Part shown: positions 22,436-34,537 of the stretch, in pieces
Position numbering within the stretch: position 1 is the first letter of the stretch
Layout: every line of letters begins with the position of its first letter
Assembly: GCF_900161835.1 (NCBI RefSeq)
Contig: NZ_LT897836.1
Span: forward strand, 744,001 to 808,000
Length of the DNA stretch: 64,000 nucleotides
Direction of reading: 5' to 3'
From: Sodalis endosymbiont of Henestaris halophilus
Lineage (GTDB): Bacteria; Pseudomonadota; Gammaproteobacteria; Enterobacterales; Enterobacteriaceae
Notes under the pieces: model-generated
What the model was told of the DNA's origin: nothing
The model's database searches: none
What the model saw: only the letters and a program-made list of their open reading frames with translations
Program-made: the position numbers and the translations under genes

Positions 22436-24553
22436 TTGTTAAATCCGATTGTTCGCAAGTTTCAATATGGTCAACATACCGTAACGCTAGAAACTGGTAT
22501 GATGGCACGGCAGGCTACTGCCGCCGTTATGGTAAGTATGGATGATACGGCGGTATTTGTTGCTGTTGTGAGTGCCCAACAAGAAAAAATAGGACAAAGC
22601 TTTTTTCCGCTGGTTGTCAATTATCAGGAGCGAACTTACGCGTCTGGTCGGTTCCCCGGCGGTTTTTTTCGCCGTGAAGGCCGTCCAAGTGAATGCGAAA
22701 CTCTTATTTCTCGTCTGATCGACCGGCCAATCCGTCCGTTGTTCGCGGAAGGTTTCATGAACGAAGTTCAGGTTATTGCCACCGTGGTATCGGTTAATCC
22801 ACAGGTCAGCCCAGATATCGTGGCAATGATTGGCGCTTCCACAGCGCTTAGCCTGTCTGGTATTCCGTTCAGCGGTCCTATTGGCAGCGCGCGCGTTGGT
22901 TACATTAATGATCAGTACGTGCTGAATCCGACTCAAGATGAATTAGCTGAAAGCCGCTTGGATTTGGTAGTAGCCGGAACTCAAAATGCAGTGCTGATGG
23001 TCGAATCTGAAGCGCAGTTTTTAAACGAAGATCAAATGCTAGGTGCTGTGGTGTATGGTCACGAACAACAGCAAGTGTTGATAGACAACATTAATCAATT
23101 AGTGGCTGAATGCGGCAAGCCGAAATGGCAATGGAAAGTAAAGCCTGTTAACATTGCTCTCCAAGCACGGGTTGCTGAGCTTTCAGAATCTAGTTTGCGT
23201 AACGCCTACCGTATCAAAGTAAAACAAGAGCGCTATGTCGCGGTGGATACCATCAGGACTAGTGTCGTTGATGCGCTGAGAGATCAGGATGAGACATTGA
23301 ATGAAAGGGAAATTAAGCATATCCTAAGCATTCTAGAAAAAAAGATTATACGAGCCAATGTACTGCGTGGTGAACTTCGTATCGATGGCCGTGAAAAAGA
23401 TATGATTCGCGGCTTGGATGTACGCACCGGCGTATTGCCGCGTACCCATGGATCGGCGCTATTCACGCGAGGTGATACCCAGGCGTTGGTTACTGCCACT
23501 CTTGGCACCGAACGAGATGCGCAGAGTATTGATAAGTTACAGGGCGAACGAACAGATCGTTTTTTGCTTCATTATAATTTTCCTCCTTATTGCGTTGGTG
23601 AAATCGGCTTGGTGGGTCCACCTAAGCGCCGTGAAATTGGCCACGGTCGTCTAGCGAAACGCAGTATTATGGCAGTGATGCCGAATGCTAGCGAATTTCC
23701 GTACACTGTACGTGTGGTATCTGAAATCACCGAATCAAACGGTTCTTCCTCGATGGCTTCTGTGTGTGGTGCTTCACTAGCACTGATGGATGCGGGTGTG
23801 CCTATCAAAGCGGCCGTTGCAGGCATCGCTATGGGGCTAGTAAAAGAAGGCGACAACTTTGTTGTATTATCTGACATCATAGATGATGAAGATCATATGG
23901 GAGATATGGATTTTAAAGTCGCTGGCAGCCGTGAAGGCATTACTGCACTGCAGATGGACATTAAAATTAAAGGTATTACCCGCGAGATAATGCATATGGT
24001 CCTAAACCAGGCCAAGGGTGCGCGCATGCACATTCTAAGCGTGATGGAGAAAGCAATTAGCTCGCCCCGTTGCGATATTTCTGAATTTGCGCCGCGCATT
24101 CATACAATTCAAATTAATCCTAATAAGATCAAGGACGTAATTGGTAAGGGAGGATCGGTAATTCGCGCATTAACCGAAGAAACCGGCACTATAATTGAAA
24201 TTGAAGATCACGGTATAGTAAAAGTATCAGCGACTAACGGTGATAAAATTCGTCAAGTGATTCGACGTATTAAAGAGATTACTGCAGAAATTGAAGTTGG
24301 CCGTATTTATAATGGTAAAGTAACTAAAATTACGACCTTTGGCGCTTTTGTTTCTATCGGTGGTGGCAAAGAAGGGTTGGTGCATATTTCTCAGATTGCT
24401 GATAAGCGTGTAGAAAAACTCACCAATTATATAGAACTTGGTCAGAAAGTGTCAGTTAAGGTGTTGGAAGTTGATCGCCATGGTCGCGTTCGCCTAAGCA
24501 TAAAGGAAGCTAGTGTTCATAGCGGTGACGTAGTGGTTCCAGAAGTAGAATAG
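22436..24553 (+). CDS. pnp: polynucleotide phosphorylase
   Basis: Phosphorolytic 3'-5' exoribonuclease of the RNA degradosome. It has 705 residues (E. coli 711). It starts at TTG, as in E. coli, with AAGGA upstream, giving [15 protein letters not shown]. Two RNase PH-like domains come first: the second carries [19 protein letters not shown] and [12 protein letters not shown] with catalytic-site acidic residues. KH follows ([16 protein letters not shown], about 560-610), then S1 ([15 protein letters not shown], about 620-690). The C-terminal tail is a few residues short. Good codon balance against A+T-rich flanks. Confidence 0.97.
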   Translation: MLNPIVRKFQYGQHTVTLETGMMARQATAAVMVSMDDTAVFVAVVSAQQEKIGQSFFPLVVNYQERTYASGRFPGGFFRREGRPSECETLISRLIDRPIRPLFAEGFMNEVQVIATVVSVNPQVSPDIVAMIGASTALSLSGIPFSGPIGSARVGYINDQYVLNPTQDELAESRLDLVVAGTQNAVLMVESEAQFLNEDQMLGAVVYGHEQQQVLIDNINQLVAECGKPKWQWKVKPVNIALQARVAELSESSLRNAYRIKVKQERYVAVDTIRTSVVDALRDQDETLNEREIKHILSILEKKIIRANVLRGELRIDGREKDMIRGLDVRTGVLPRTHGSALFTRGDTQALVTATLGTERDAQSIDKLQGERTDRFLLHYNFPPYCVGEIGLVGPPKRREIGHGRLAKRSIMAVMPNASEFPYTVRVVSEITESNGSSSMASVCGASLALMDAGVPIKAAVAGIAMGLVKEGDNFVVLSDIIDDEDHMGDMDFKVAGSREGITALQMDIKIKGITREIMHMVLNQAKGARMHILSVMEKAISSPRCDISEFAPRIHTIQINPNKIKDVIGKGGSVIRALTEETGTIIEIEDHGIVKVSATNGDKIRQVIRRIKEITAEIEVGRIYNGKVTKITTFGAFVSIGGGKEGLVHISQIADKRVEKLTNYIELGQKVSVKVLEVDRHGRVRLSIKEASVHSGDVVVPEVE

Positions 24554-24685
24554 CCTTTAACTATAAAATTTAATAGAGTTGCTTGCTTTGGTGTTAACCT
24601 TGTTTGTCCCATAAACAAGAAATCTATCTTGTATTAAGATGATGAGGAAGAAATATGCATTTAATATTTTTTTCAGGAGTGGAGA

Positions 24686-25480
24686 ATGAAGCATTGCTTT
24701 GCATCAATGACTTTTTGTAATAACATTCACTTTAAATAAAGAATTTTCTCCTGGTGCATATAACAAAAGACACAAACGAGTAAAGTGCTTACTGATAATT
24801 AACAAGCAATAGCTATTGTATAAGCATTAAATACTATAAAGATGATCTTGCATTAAAAGCAATTAACTCGTAGTGATTTCCTATAGGGTTATCGATCTAA
24901 TTTAATATTATAAATATTTTAATTATCTTGGAACATGCTTAACGCAAGAAGGTATATGATAATGATACTTATCAATCATTTGGTTTTGTACCATAACTAC
25001 ATTTAATATGCAACTAATTGTATTTAAGTCTTAGCATTTTTCTTGTATGTGGTTTTTTATCATATTAGTATCTAATTATATTTAAACGTTTCTTGTGAAA
25101 ACTGAAACATTCCTAACTGCTTATTGAGAAAATTAACGATAGTCAAAAACCTAATGCGTTAAAAGTATTTATTTAAAGAAAGTAAAGGTCGATCAAGGAA
25201 AATTTTAAAATGCCCTCGTTAGATAACATTACGGATAACACTATTTTTACTGCGCATACTAATAAAACGGATTTTTATTGTGTATCATGCTAGCTTAATA
25301 CCTAGAAGGTAAAATGCCTATTAGCTCTTATCAAGACTTACATAACTTTAATGCATTTGCGCTTTTAGACTCATAGCAATAATAACGATTAAAATCGAAC
25401 TAGCAATAGTTAGCGAATAGATCTTACCAGGTTTGTGTTACTACTCTTTTTCATCTCTGAGGTAACTATCTTGCTTTTTC
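24686..25480 (+). pseudogene. nlpI: nlpI (TPR lipoprotein) remnant
   Basis: E. coli has nlpI between pnp and deaD. An ATG at 24686 with GGAGTGGA upstream begins MKHCFASMTFCNN, resembling the lipoprotein signal of NlpI (MKPFLRWCF ... CSNT) with a shortened core. Later, in broken frames, KDDLALKAI (for RNDFSQALAI), FNIINIL (for FNYLGIYL) and HNYI (for YNYAH) appear in the right order near 24840-25010. Many stops. The agreement is weaker than for rimP or htpX, so position carries part of the argument. Confidence 0.55.
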
Positions 25481-25513
25481 GTTTTAAAATAAATTTGGCC
25501 GGTTAATACTTTA

Positions 25514-25592
25514 ATGAAAATAAATAAAAGTTTTCGCGACGAGGTATGTAGACTGGTCACTATTAATAAATGAGGCACGTTTACATGTCTAA
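25514..25592 (+). pseudogene. yrbN: yrbN small leader ORF, frameshifted
   Basis: The short protein that overlaps the start of deaD in enterobacteria. From ATG 25514 the frame gives MKINKSFRDEVCRL, then a one-base insertion leads to an early stop; in the +1 frame the expected end [10 protein letters not shown]-stop is intact and overlaps the deaD ATG. I recall E. coli YrbN as MKxxxxFxDELCRLAALINEA. The rest is well preserved, so the lesion is recent or the region is kept because it carries the deaD ribosome binding site (TGAGG). Confidence 0.75.
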
Positions 25593-27348
25593 ATTAGAAA
25601 TATCTTTTGCTGATCTAGGTATAAAAGTTCCTATCCTGAACGCGCTGATCGAGCTCGGTTATGAAAAACCATCACCCATACAGGTAGCTTGTATTCCTCA
25701 TCTATTGGCTGGCAGAGACATACTGGGTATGGCCCAGACTGGCAGCGGTAAAACGGCGGCTTTCTCTCTGCCTCTTTTGCAGAATATAAATTCTGAACTG
25801 ACTGCGCCCCAGGTACTGTTTCTAGCTCCAACCCGCGAACTAGCTATACAAGTTGGTCAAGCATGTGCCGATTTCTCTAAGCATATAAAAGGCATCAACA
25901 TAGTTGCCCTGTACGGCGGTCAGAATTATGCAATGCAGTTGCGCGCATTGCGTCAGGGACCGCAGGTTGTGGTTGGCACCCCAGGCAGGTTGCTAGACCA
26001 CTTAAGACGTGGCACGTTAGATCTATCTAATTTAAAGGGACTAGTACTTGATGAAGCCGATGAGATGCTGCGTATGGGCTTTATCGAAGATGTTGAAAAC
26101 ATCTTAGCCCAAGTGCCTGCACAGCACCAAACTGCTCTTTTCTCCGCTACCATGCCGGAAGAGATTCGTTGCATTACCCGCCGATTTATGAAAGAACCGC
26201 AGGAAGTTCATATTCAATCTAACATGACCACTATTCCAGATATTAGCCAGAGTTACTGGACGGTTAACGGCTTGCGCAAGCATGAAGCGCTAGTTCGTTT
26301 TCTGGAGGTAGAAGATTTTGATGCTGCTATTATCTTTGTGCGCACTAAAAATGCTACACTGGCAGTAGCTGAAGCGCTTGAGCATAGCGGTTACAACAGC
26401 GCTGCTCTTAACGGCGATATGAATCAGACACTGCGTGAGCAAACTCTAGATCGTTTAAAAGATGGTCGCCTTGATATTCTAAGCGCAACTGACGTAGCTG
26501 CTCGCGGACTAGACGTTGATCGTATCAGCTTAGTCGTTAACTACGATATTCCTATAGATTCTGCATCCTATGTACACCGCATTGGCCGTACTGGTCGTGC
26601 TGGCCGTGCGGGCAAGGCGTTATTATTTGTAGAAAACCGCGAACGCCGTCTATTGCGCAATATCGAACGTATCATGAAGCGGACTATACCAGAAGTAAAA
26701 CTACCTACTGCTGAGGTGCTAAGCACCCGCCGTTTGGCCAAGTTTGCTGTGAAAGTGCAGAATCAGATGGAGAGTAGCGATCTAGATATGTACCGTACAC
26801 TGTTAACTAAACTGCAGCCGGCGGGAGAATTTGATATGGAAAAGCTCGGAGCAGCTCTGTTAAAAATAGCTCAAGGAGACCGCCCACTGATTCTTCCACC
26901 TGATCCAGTTATTGAAAGACGCCCACGACCAGAATGCCGCGATCGTACTGCGCATCTGGATAGTAGTAAAAGATTATCTAGGCGTTCACGACGCGATGAT
27001 GAAAAGGTAGATTTATACCGTATAGAAATTGGCCGTAATGATGGTGTCGAAGTACGCCATATAGTCGGCGCGATCGCTAAAACGGGAGATATAAGCAGTT
27101 GTTATATCGGTAATATTAAATTATTTGCCTCACATTCGACTATTGAACTGCCTAAAGGCATGCCAAGAGAAATGCTATCTAACTTTAATCGCACACGTAT
27201 TCTAAATAAGCCGATGAATATGCAGTTTGTAGGTGAGGCACATTCACGTGGCAGCGAACGTCGACTCAGTCGTGACGGTCAGTTGACGCCGCGTCGAAAC
27301 GATGACACCGTACCGGTCAGCCGGCGTCGTTTTAGCAGTTATGTATAA
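25585..27348 (+). CDS. deaD: DEAD-box RNA helicase DeaD (CsdA)
   Basis: ATP-dependent RNA helicase for ribosome assembly and mRNA decay at low temperature. I choose ATG 25585 ([12 protein letters not shown] aligns with the family start, TGAGG nine bases upstream) over the ATG at 25570; this gives 587 residues against 629 in E. coli. Motifs: Q motif near residue 29 (PSPIQ), I AQTGSGKT at 50-57, Ia PTRELA, II DEAD at 156-159, [20 protein letters not shown] DbpA-like RNA-binding fold follows ([20 protein letters not shown]). The arginine/glycine-rich tail is shortened. Confidence 0.97.
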   Translation: MSKLEISFADLGIKVPILNALIELGYEKPSPIQVACIPHLLAGRDILGMAQTGSGKTAAFSLPLLQNINSELTAPQVLFLAPTRELAIQVGQACADFSKHIKGINIVALYGGQNYAMQLRALRQGPQVVVGTPGRLLDHLRRGTLDLSNLKGLVLDEADEMLRMGFIEDVENILAQVPAQHQTALFSATMPEEIRCITRRFMKEPQEVHIQSNMTTIPDISQSYWTVNGLRKHEALVRFLEVEDFDAAIIFVRTKNATLAVAEALEHSGYNSAALNGDMNQTLREQTLDRLKDGRLDILSATDVAARGLDVDRISLVVNYDIPIDSASYVHRIGRTGRAGRAGKALLFVENRERRLLRNIERIMKRTIPEVKLPTAEVLSTRRLAKFAVKVQNQMESSDLDMYRTLLTKLQPAGEFDMEKLGAALLKIAQGDRPLILPPDPVIERRPRPECRDRTAHLDSSKRLSRRSRRDDEKVDLYRIEIGRNDGVEVRHIVGAIAKTGDISSCYIGNIKLFASHSTIELPKGMPREMLSNFNRTRILNKPMNMQFVGEAHSRGSERRLSRDGQLTPRRNDDTVPVSRRRFSSYV

Positions 27349-30300
27349 TTGCCTGCGTGTAGTCAAAGGCATTATGGCAAAAGTCTCGAGTAGAAGACTG
27401 TTATTCTGAATGATAAAATATTTATCCATTTCTACTTTTGTTTCTTAGCGAGGGCTGTTATTTTCATAGTTAATTAATACTAAATAAACATTATACCAGT
27501 GGGGCATTTATATTGCTATAAGGATTTGTTCAATAAGTTTCTACTAATATAGTATCGATACTTATTATGTTTTAAGGATCCTAAATATCGGCTTTATCTA
27601 GATGTTATTTTACAGCTAATTTGTCGCCTCATGTCTTTAGTGTATTCTATAGGGCTACTGCGCCTGCTGATGTTTAATACTGTTATAGTTGCTGCGTTTA
27701 GTTGCTTTATAAAACAAAAAAGAAAAATTAACTAATAGCTTTTAGATTATTTAAGTAATTTAATAATTATCGTGGAGTTCGTAGAAATGTTTTGTCATGG
27801 GGGTTGTACTAGCAATAAATTCAGCATCTCTGCTAGACACAAGCAGCATTTTTGTAGCCGTCTAGTATATAATTACTGCAAATTTGTTTGGTTTTATCAT
27901 TGATAAATGGGAGATCAAGAAAAGAGTCACTTTAAAATATTATTTGCCTAAGCATTGTTTGTAAATTAGAACCTAGAACCTAAGATCTCACTATCGTTAG
28001 ATCTTTACATCCGTTAATTTATCAAGCTGAAGATTTCATAACTTTAGCTTATGTGGATTTTTGATATCTGCTTATTTGTAGTAAATTTTCTAGGTGTCTA
28101 TCAGCAAACTGCGTTTTTTATAAATAATTAGTATCCAAATTCAGCGAAGTGACCATTTTCTGAGGTATTATTAATACAATACAGATTAAAAATCTGTTAT
28201 AGCAATTTAACCAGGTTTATTTTTTAGTCTGTGAATTACCTAGACCTATTAGGTAAGTATGACATAAAAAGTACCTACGCTTTTAAGCGTGATTCTTTAT
28301 TTTAAAGTATAAACATAGACTTATAGTCTTAGACTATAATTTATTCAAGGTGTTATGTCAAATATTTGTATGGCAATTACTATTTCATTCATTAAATTAA
28401 ATATTAGTTAGGAAATCATTTCAACTGTTTATAGTATGGATTAAAAATTTTACTAATTGAATTAGTTATAAATAATTTAATGTAATATGATACTTCAGTC
28501 AGAAGCTGCTTTGTCGTAATACGTCTTATAGACATGGTAACAATTTTTCGATGCTTTTGTTTGCATAAATATATATTTTATTTAGAAGCTTAGCATTGTG
28601 AATGTTTATAAATAAAGTTTATTAATATTCGTGGCACAGCTTATTTATTATTTAAGAAATAACTAAAAATAAATTCGCAATGTTTTTTACATTCATGACA
28701 TCTTAACAGTATAATTTTTTGAATAGGTATATAACTGCCCATAAATATGATAATTAGGCTTACAGCATGTTAAATGTATCGATACAAAAAGAGGACAAAA
28801 GAGTATTTCGTATATCTTAATGCTTTTACTAAATCATTTTTAAATCGCTGTTATACATTAGGATAAAAGATTAGATCTTACTAAACTCTGTTTATAGTGT
28901 GAATTTAAGATCAGATTATGCAATTTATGATACAGTTGATGACTGTTGAGAAGTAACTATAATTATCGGTTATTTCTGGTTTGGGAAGTTTTTGCGAGGT
29001 TATATCATAAGGTATTGCTGCAAATCGAAAAGTATCTAGTAAAAATGATAGATCTCCCTTGATGGAAAATAGTAGCAATTTTCCTCTGATGTGTTTACTT
29101 GGCATGAAATTAATGTTCCCGCTGCTTATCAAAATGATCAGATAATTTTATATCAACTTTCTTTTTTGGAAATTGATGTTGATATTTTATCGAGATACTA
29201 CACGATGTTATTATGTGATTTATTTATCATTCTACTATGGTCATTAAGATTTCGCTGTTTAGCATTTTCTGTTATTTAGCTCATTTTATGTATTTTATTC
29301 CGTATGGGTATTAATTAATCCCATAGCGCCACTCTTTAAGATTCTTATTGCATTTTCTGCTTAGTGCTATGTTGGTATTAAACTGCTCTGCGGTTTAATA
29401 TTATTTTACGTAGTAGCAATTATTCTGTCTTTTGTATTTGGTTTTTGCTTTCAGCGAGATACACTATGTGATAGTATAATGTATCTATACGCTCGGTTGA
29501 ATCCACTGTTCAACATAGTAATTAAACATATTTTATCTTAACGAAAAGATAAGATTCTGGCGCTTTTACTTTTTCTCCCGTTTTTGTTTTACGCGTTTTA
29601 TTATTATTGGCGAAAAGTAAAATACTCTATATGTAGTTAAGAAGCTACATAGTTGCGGCAATTAAGTAACAAACTAAAAAACGTATCAAAAATTGAGAGT
29701 GTAACGATTATAAATAATTATAAGTTATTAAATATAATTATCTCATAAACGGTTAATAAACCAAAATACTTTTACATGTGTTCAATAAAGTCTTGCTATA
29801 GCAATATACTATAGCTGATTATATTTATAATATTGCTTTCCTGATTTTTTATTTTTTTTCAAACTAAATTGAATAGTTTGATATTAGCAATCAGCTAATT
29901 GTTATTTGTGTTCTTTAATGATGTAGTAATATGACTAGCCATCACGGAGTAACCAGCTGTGGTTGCAAGTTAGTGTATTAATTAATAGTTAGTAAAAATG
30001 TAGCATTTAAATGTCGGTGTACCAATCAGGCTAATAATATCAAATAGATTTTCATCAGTGCTGCATGCTGAATTTTTTAAATGAATAACAGTGAAGTTAA
30101 CACTAATATTGCCGGTTTATTTATTATATTATGTGTTAACTATTTCACCGTTGTTTTGCAGTAACTGAGGCACCACTTATAGTTTTGATCTTGATTTAAT
30201 ACATTTAAAGTTAATTGATTTTTATATTTTTCTTAACATTATACTTTATAAGACAATAACTTCTTAAAGAAGTAAAATATAAGCATTAAAATAATTAAAT

Positions 30301-32089
30301 AAGGATTTTATAATGTTGCAGGTGATCACTAAATAATATAAAACTATCATGAAATCTAAAGCTGCAGGTTGTCTTACAATGTTAAGAGTTTGATGTTGAT
30401 AAACCATAATTTTATTTATGTCGCTATTTATTTTAGATGTCTTACCTATTAGGTAGAGGTATCTATGTTTCGCATACCACATAAAGGCAATGCGTTACGT
30501 GCAAACAAAATAGTTGACTAGTTGTAGTATACATACTGTTCTTTTGATGTAAAAATTTTTATTTACGCTAATATTTTAGCATGCTGACTGCGGCAATAAA
30601 ATAATTAAAGTGATATTAAAACCGATTACAGAATTTTGGCACATAGTTTTATAATTGATTATAAATATAATAAAAAATATAAGTGCTAAATTGAAGTATA
30701 CTCTTGCAAAGATAAACATCTGTATGCGTTAATTATCTTGTTAATATTTATCTACATATTTATGTACTATGTAGTAGATCGTATAATATTTGTACATTTA
30801 TAGAAATTACCATCTATGCTGACTTTAGCAAATATACTATCATGAGTATTTTATATAATTATTTATATCTTATGTTAGTACAGATAAGATCTAATACTGA
30901 AACTGCAATGTAATGTTTGACATACTAACTGATTAATTTTATATCAATTGTGTACTGACCTCATCGTTTAGCGCCATATAGCTGCGTTTATTATTAATGC
31001 TTCTTTTCTGCATCTTTAGTCAACAACTAGCTCATAGCATAGAAAGTTTAAAATGCTAGAACGATCCTCTGAGAATTGAACAAAACATAGTCGTTTATTT
31101 TCTACGACCTTCAAATCGCATATATAGTTCGATAACTAATGCAGTAGTCAAATCCACGCAGCTTAAACCTAAACGCGCCTTCTTGTGTTGCTCGGTTTAA
31201 CGTAAGCACAAGATTGTGTTAACTGGTATTAATAACAATTGCTGCACGCACGATAAGTGTTGCTATGAACAAGCACGGTTGCCAAATTAAATATTAATGA
31301 TATTATAATTTTCTCGTGAATAATTTATAGGTTAATTGGTAAATAATCAATGTTATTGAGGTCTGTATCTAACAGACGTAAAGATAATTAAGTATAAGAG
31401 CCTTAGAAGGACATTCTATTATTTTCTTCTAAAATTATTTAACTCCAGCCGTATGAATATTAGCTATTTTGATTATTTATTGAAACAAATATTTCAATAC
31501 AATAAAATAATTATTGCAATGCCTATGATTATAAATGCATAGGCTGGTATTGTCCTATACTTCTTAATCTTAAATTTTGCTAATTACCCATTAATAATCA
31601 TAGCAATGAATATTTCTTAATGGTTTTTAATCGTGTTAAAGTTTAAGTTTATCGTTAGTATCTGGTTTATGCGTGATAAATATCGTATCATCAACTTGAT
31701 GGCGATTAATATATCGGTACGCTTACGGTCATGTATGACTGATTAACTATTAAAAATTCCGCCAATTTTTTGTCTATGCCGGATTATAGTAATAAAAAGG
31801 TATATTTGCGGTTGCAGTAAATCGTGGTCATTTGCTACTGGTGTAATATGTGTTGTTTAATCACTAGTAATCACTAAAGTATAATCGATATATAATCACA
31901 AAGTGACAGGCAGACAATTTCTATTACCTAAAGTACCAGGTAATACAATATAATGTTTTTCATATATTTTCTGCATAAGTTGCAGACTTCATCGAGTTTT
32001 GTATGCATTATATAATGCCTTATGGCGTACTAAGGCGGTTAGTTTAAAAACATATTTACGTTTTACATGGTACTCAGATATTTCGTGGT
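27349..32089. other. A+T-rich desert containing a synteny breakpoint
   Basis: No intact gene, tRNA or repeat family was recognised. Open stretches of 60-73 codons on either strand have no coding character. The flanks come from different E. coli regions (deaD on the left, proQ-prc-htpX-cspC on the right), so an ancestral rearrangement joined them within this interval. Other ghosts probably lie here, but I could not read them. Confidence 0.6.
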
Positions 32090-32200
32090 AACATTAATAA
32101 AGAGCAACTTGCAGCGCTTTATTCTCGACGGCAATTCCTATAGTTAACTATAAATACAGCATGTTTGTGTATGCACCTAAAATAAGAAATCAAAGTCCGC
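32090..32200 (+). pseudogene. proQ: proQ (RNA chaperone) remnant
   Basis: Translation gives FRGNIN then KEQLAALYSRRQFL, resembling [26 protein letters not shown] in the N-terminal FinO-like domain of E. coli ProQ with small deletions. It lies just upstream of the prc ghost, as proQ does in E. coli. The recognisable stretch is short and the rest is not legible. ProQ is a global RNA-binding protein that pairs small RNAs with targets. Confidence 0.5.
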
Positions 32201-33369
32201 ATTTGACTTCATTGCATTTGAGACAGAGATAATTAAAATATTATAAACGTAATCTTAATGTAAATTGCTGTATAAAGAATACGAGTTTATTTTTGTCTGA
32301 AACCGCCAGGATGGTAGTACGATCATAACAAATATAATTTTGATACCGAGGTTAATTAAAGCATGAATACATTTATTAGAATAACTTCTAATTAGAAGAA
32401 TGTTGTTAGCTGGTAGAGTGATGGCAGAATGACATAATTAGTCATCATTATATACCTATTTTGAAAATAGAAAGACAATAGCATACAGTGAGCCTGCGTG
32501 GGTTAGGTTAGCATTTTTATACGCAGCGTTTATCATTTAATTATCATATTCAACATTCTAGACTACAAGCAGTATATGTTTCTGATTTTTGGATGTTGCG
32601 CAATTCATCACTAAACATCAGAAGCTAGAAAAGATAATCTTAATATCGGCAAACTATATTTATGGTAACGTGGCTATGTTATAACTTGACGGAACAGCGC
32701 CGTTACGAGCATTATAAGCATGCTTTTACGTAAATTTTGACTAAATTAATTTAATGCCGGTGTCCAATGAGCTATTGAAATAAATTGCAACAGCCTCAGG
32801 TCAAAGAATAACGCTACTCTTGACGTGCTATGGTATGCCCTAGTTAAGTATAACGCGTTAAATCTAAAGTTCACCAGTAAAACGAGAAAGATATTTAAGC
32901 GCGATTTTGAACAAGCACTATCAGTTTGCGATTTGTCGTATATAAAAAATTAATAGCAGAATCATTTTTTAACTAATCCTAAACGACTTTCGTGCATGAG
33001 ATCGATCTACACACTCATTATTTTACGTCGCGTAACACTAATCATTTTAATGCTTATATAAGTCTATCATTAAAATATATAGGTGCGGTATTGCATATAT
33101 GTAATGATTACACTGTAATAAGCTCATTAATACCGAGCTGTCTGTCAGAGACAAGCTAAGTCATTACTATAAACGATCGAGTGGTGATTTTAGGATAAAT
33201 AGTCAAGCCTATGGTGGATGTTATCAGTTAGCGATTAAGACGTGGTATTAATAATCAAAAGACTGACAGGCAGCGTTGCCTACTTGTAGAGGAACAAAAA
33301 CTGTGTAATTAGCATTACTATGAGCGTATACGTCTTTAAGATCAATCGGCAAAATTTTTGTTAACATCA

Positions 33370-34350
33370 AAAAAATTTGGCGTTATATTCATTTCTAGTT
33401 GTTGTGTACGCTTAATTATGATGTCATGGGTTAAGCACAAAAGCTAAAAAAAGAACGTTATGAGCATTATTATCGATTTGCGCTCTAACGGTAGAGATGT
33501 TTTCATTGAAGCAGTATCGCTTTGTGAGCTATTTATTTCCGATAAGTCCATAATACAGGTGTACGATATTACAAATAACGTCCGCGCGAGGTAAGCAATA
33601 CTGATAATATTTTATATTATAAAGGATTGTTAATGTTGTTGGATAGTTTCCGGAACATCCACGTTAGAGATATCTGCTGCGGAGATGCGGGATTATTAGT
33701 CAAGAGTTTGTGGTTAGCTAACTAACTTTCGGTAAAAATCGGTATAAAATGTTACTTCTTAAGTTATATTGTGATCAGCTGTTGCAGAGGGAATAACTAG
33801 TTTACGGTCTATTTTTAATATATAGTTTTATAAATTTGATCAAGTTAACAGCAGCAATCATCGTACATGCGTGCTATTGGACATCATCTTAACCACTAAT
33901 ACCATAATTATCAAAATCGGTAAAATTATCAAGATAAGGTACTGTCAAGGACAGTATCAACGCTATCATTTATACTAAGATAAAATATTTAAAGTTGTTT
34001 TCGGCTGATTTGCTGAAATGCATCAAAAGCGTATCTCTGAAAACCCTAAATCCGGTATATTTAACAAGATATTGCACGTTTCCACATTATAAATAATAAA
34101 CTAAATTGGGATTTTCTCAATATCGTCCAAGCATGATGAGTAGAATAACTCAAACAACATACGTTTACAGCGCACGAATAAGCAGATTAGATCTTATGTC
34201 AAAAAAGCTGGTCAAAATCATCCTTAATCTATTCCAAGGCTTATAAAGCGTTGGATTGTATCCAGATGCAATGATGTGCATCGCTTGGGATTTCGTTTAT
34301 GTTCTAAGGCCATTACATATGATATTTTATTGGCATGACGTTTTATTCTT
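33370..34350 (+). pseudogene. prc: prc/tsp (tail-specific protease) remnant
   Basis: Periplasmic C-terminal processing protease, dead here. In one frame: KFGVIFI (E. coli KVGVLDI) near 33378; then an open 44-codon piece (33460-33594) with IIIDLRSNG, EAVSLCELFI and IIQVYD (for VIIDLRSNG, EAVSLSGLFI, IVQVRD); then LYYKGLLMLLDSF (for VFYKGPLVVLVDRF) near 33615. The catalytic serine stretch SASASEIF is lost. Near 34165, RLQRTNKQI matches the C-terminal RLARLNERF. The 44-codon piece could be mistaken for a small gene; it is a fragment. Ancestral order proQ-prc-htpX is kept. Confidence 0.9.
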
Positions 34351-34537
34351 AAGACGGTTTTAAAGGTGTATCTAACCGTGGTCTTTCGCTACATGTAGGG
34401 AAAATAAATGAAATTTCAATTCATGTAAAAGTATATTTTTTAAGCTATTTGGCGGCACGTAATATTTTAAAATTTTAGTCGCAACCTTCGATTTATTTAT
34501 GTAATAAATGTTCTTCTTCCAAAGAATTTGATATTTT

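Noticed and set aside
30264-30482. Minus-strand 72-codon open frame, and similar ones at 28911-29132, 29091-29279, 34372-34626 and 61737-61955
   Set aside because: Composition and residue content (rich in I, L, Y, K, N) match random A+T-rich DNA; the 34372-34626 frame is antisense to the prc/htpX ghosts.
33460-33594. 44-codon ORF taken first for a small gene
   Set aside because: Its translation is a clean fragment of Prc, continuing in frame upstream with matching residues.
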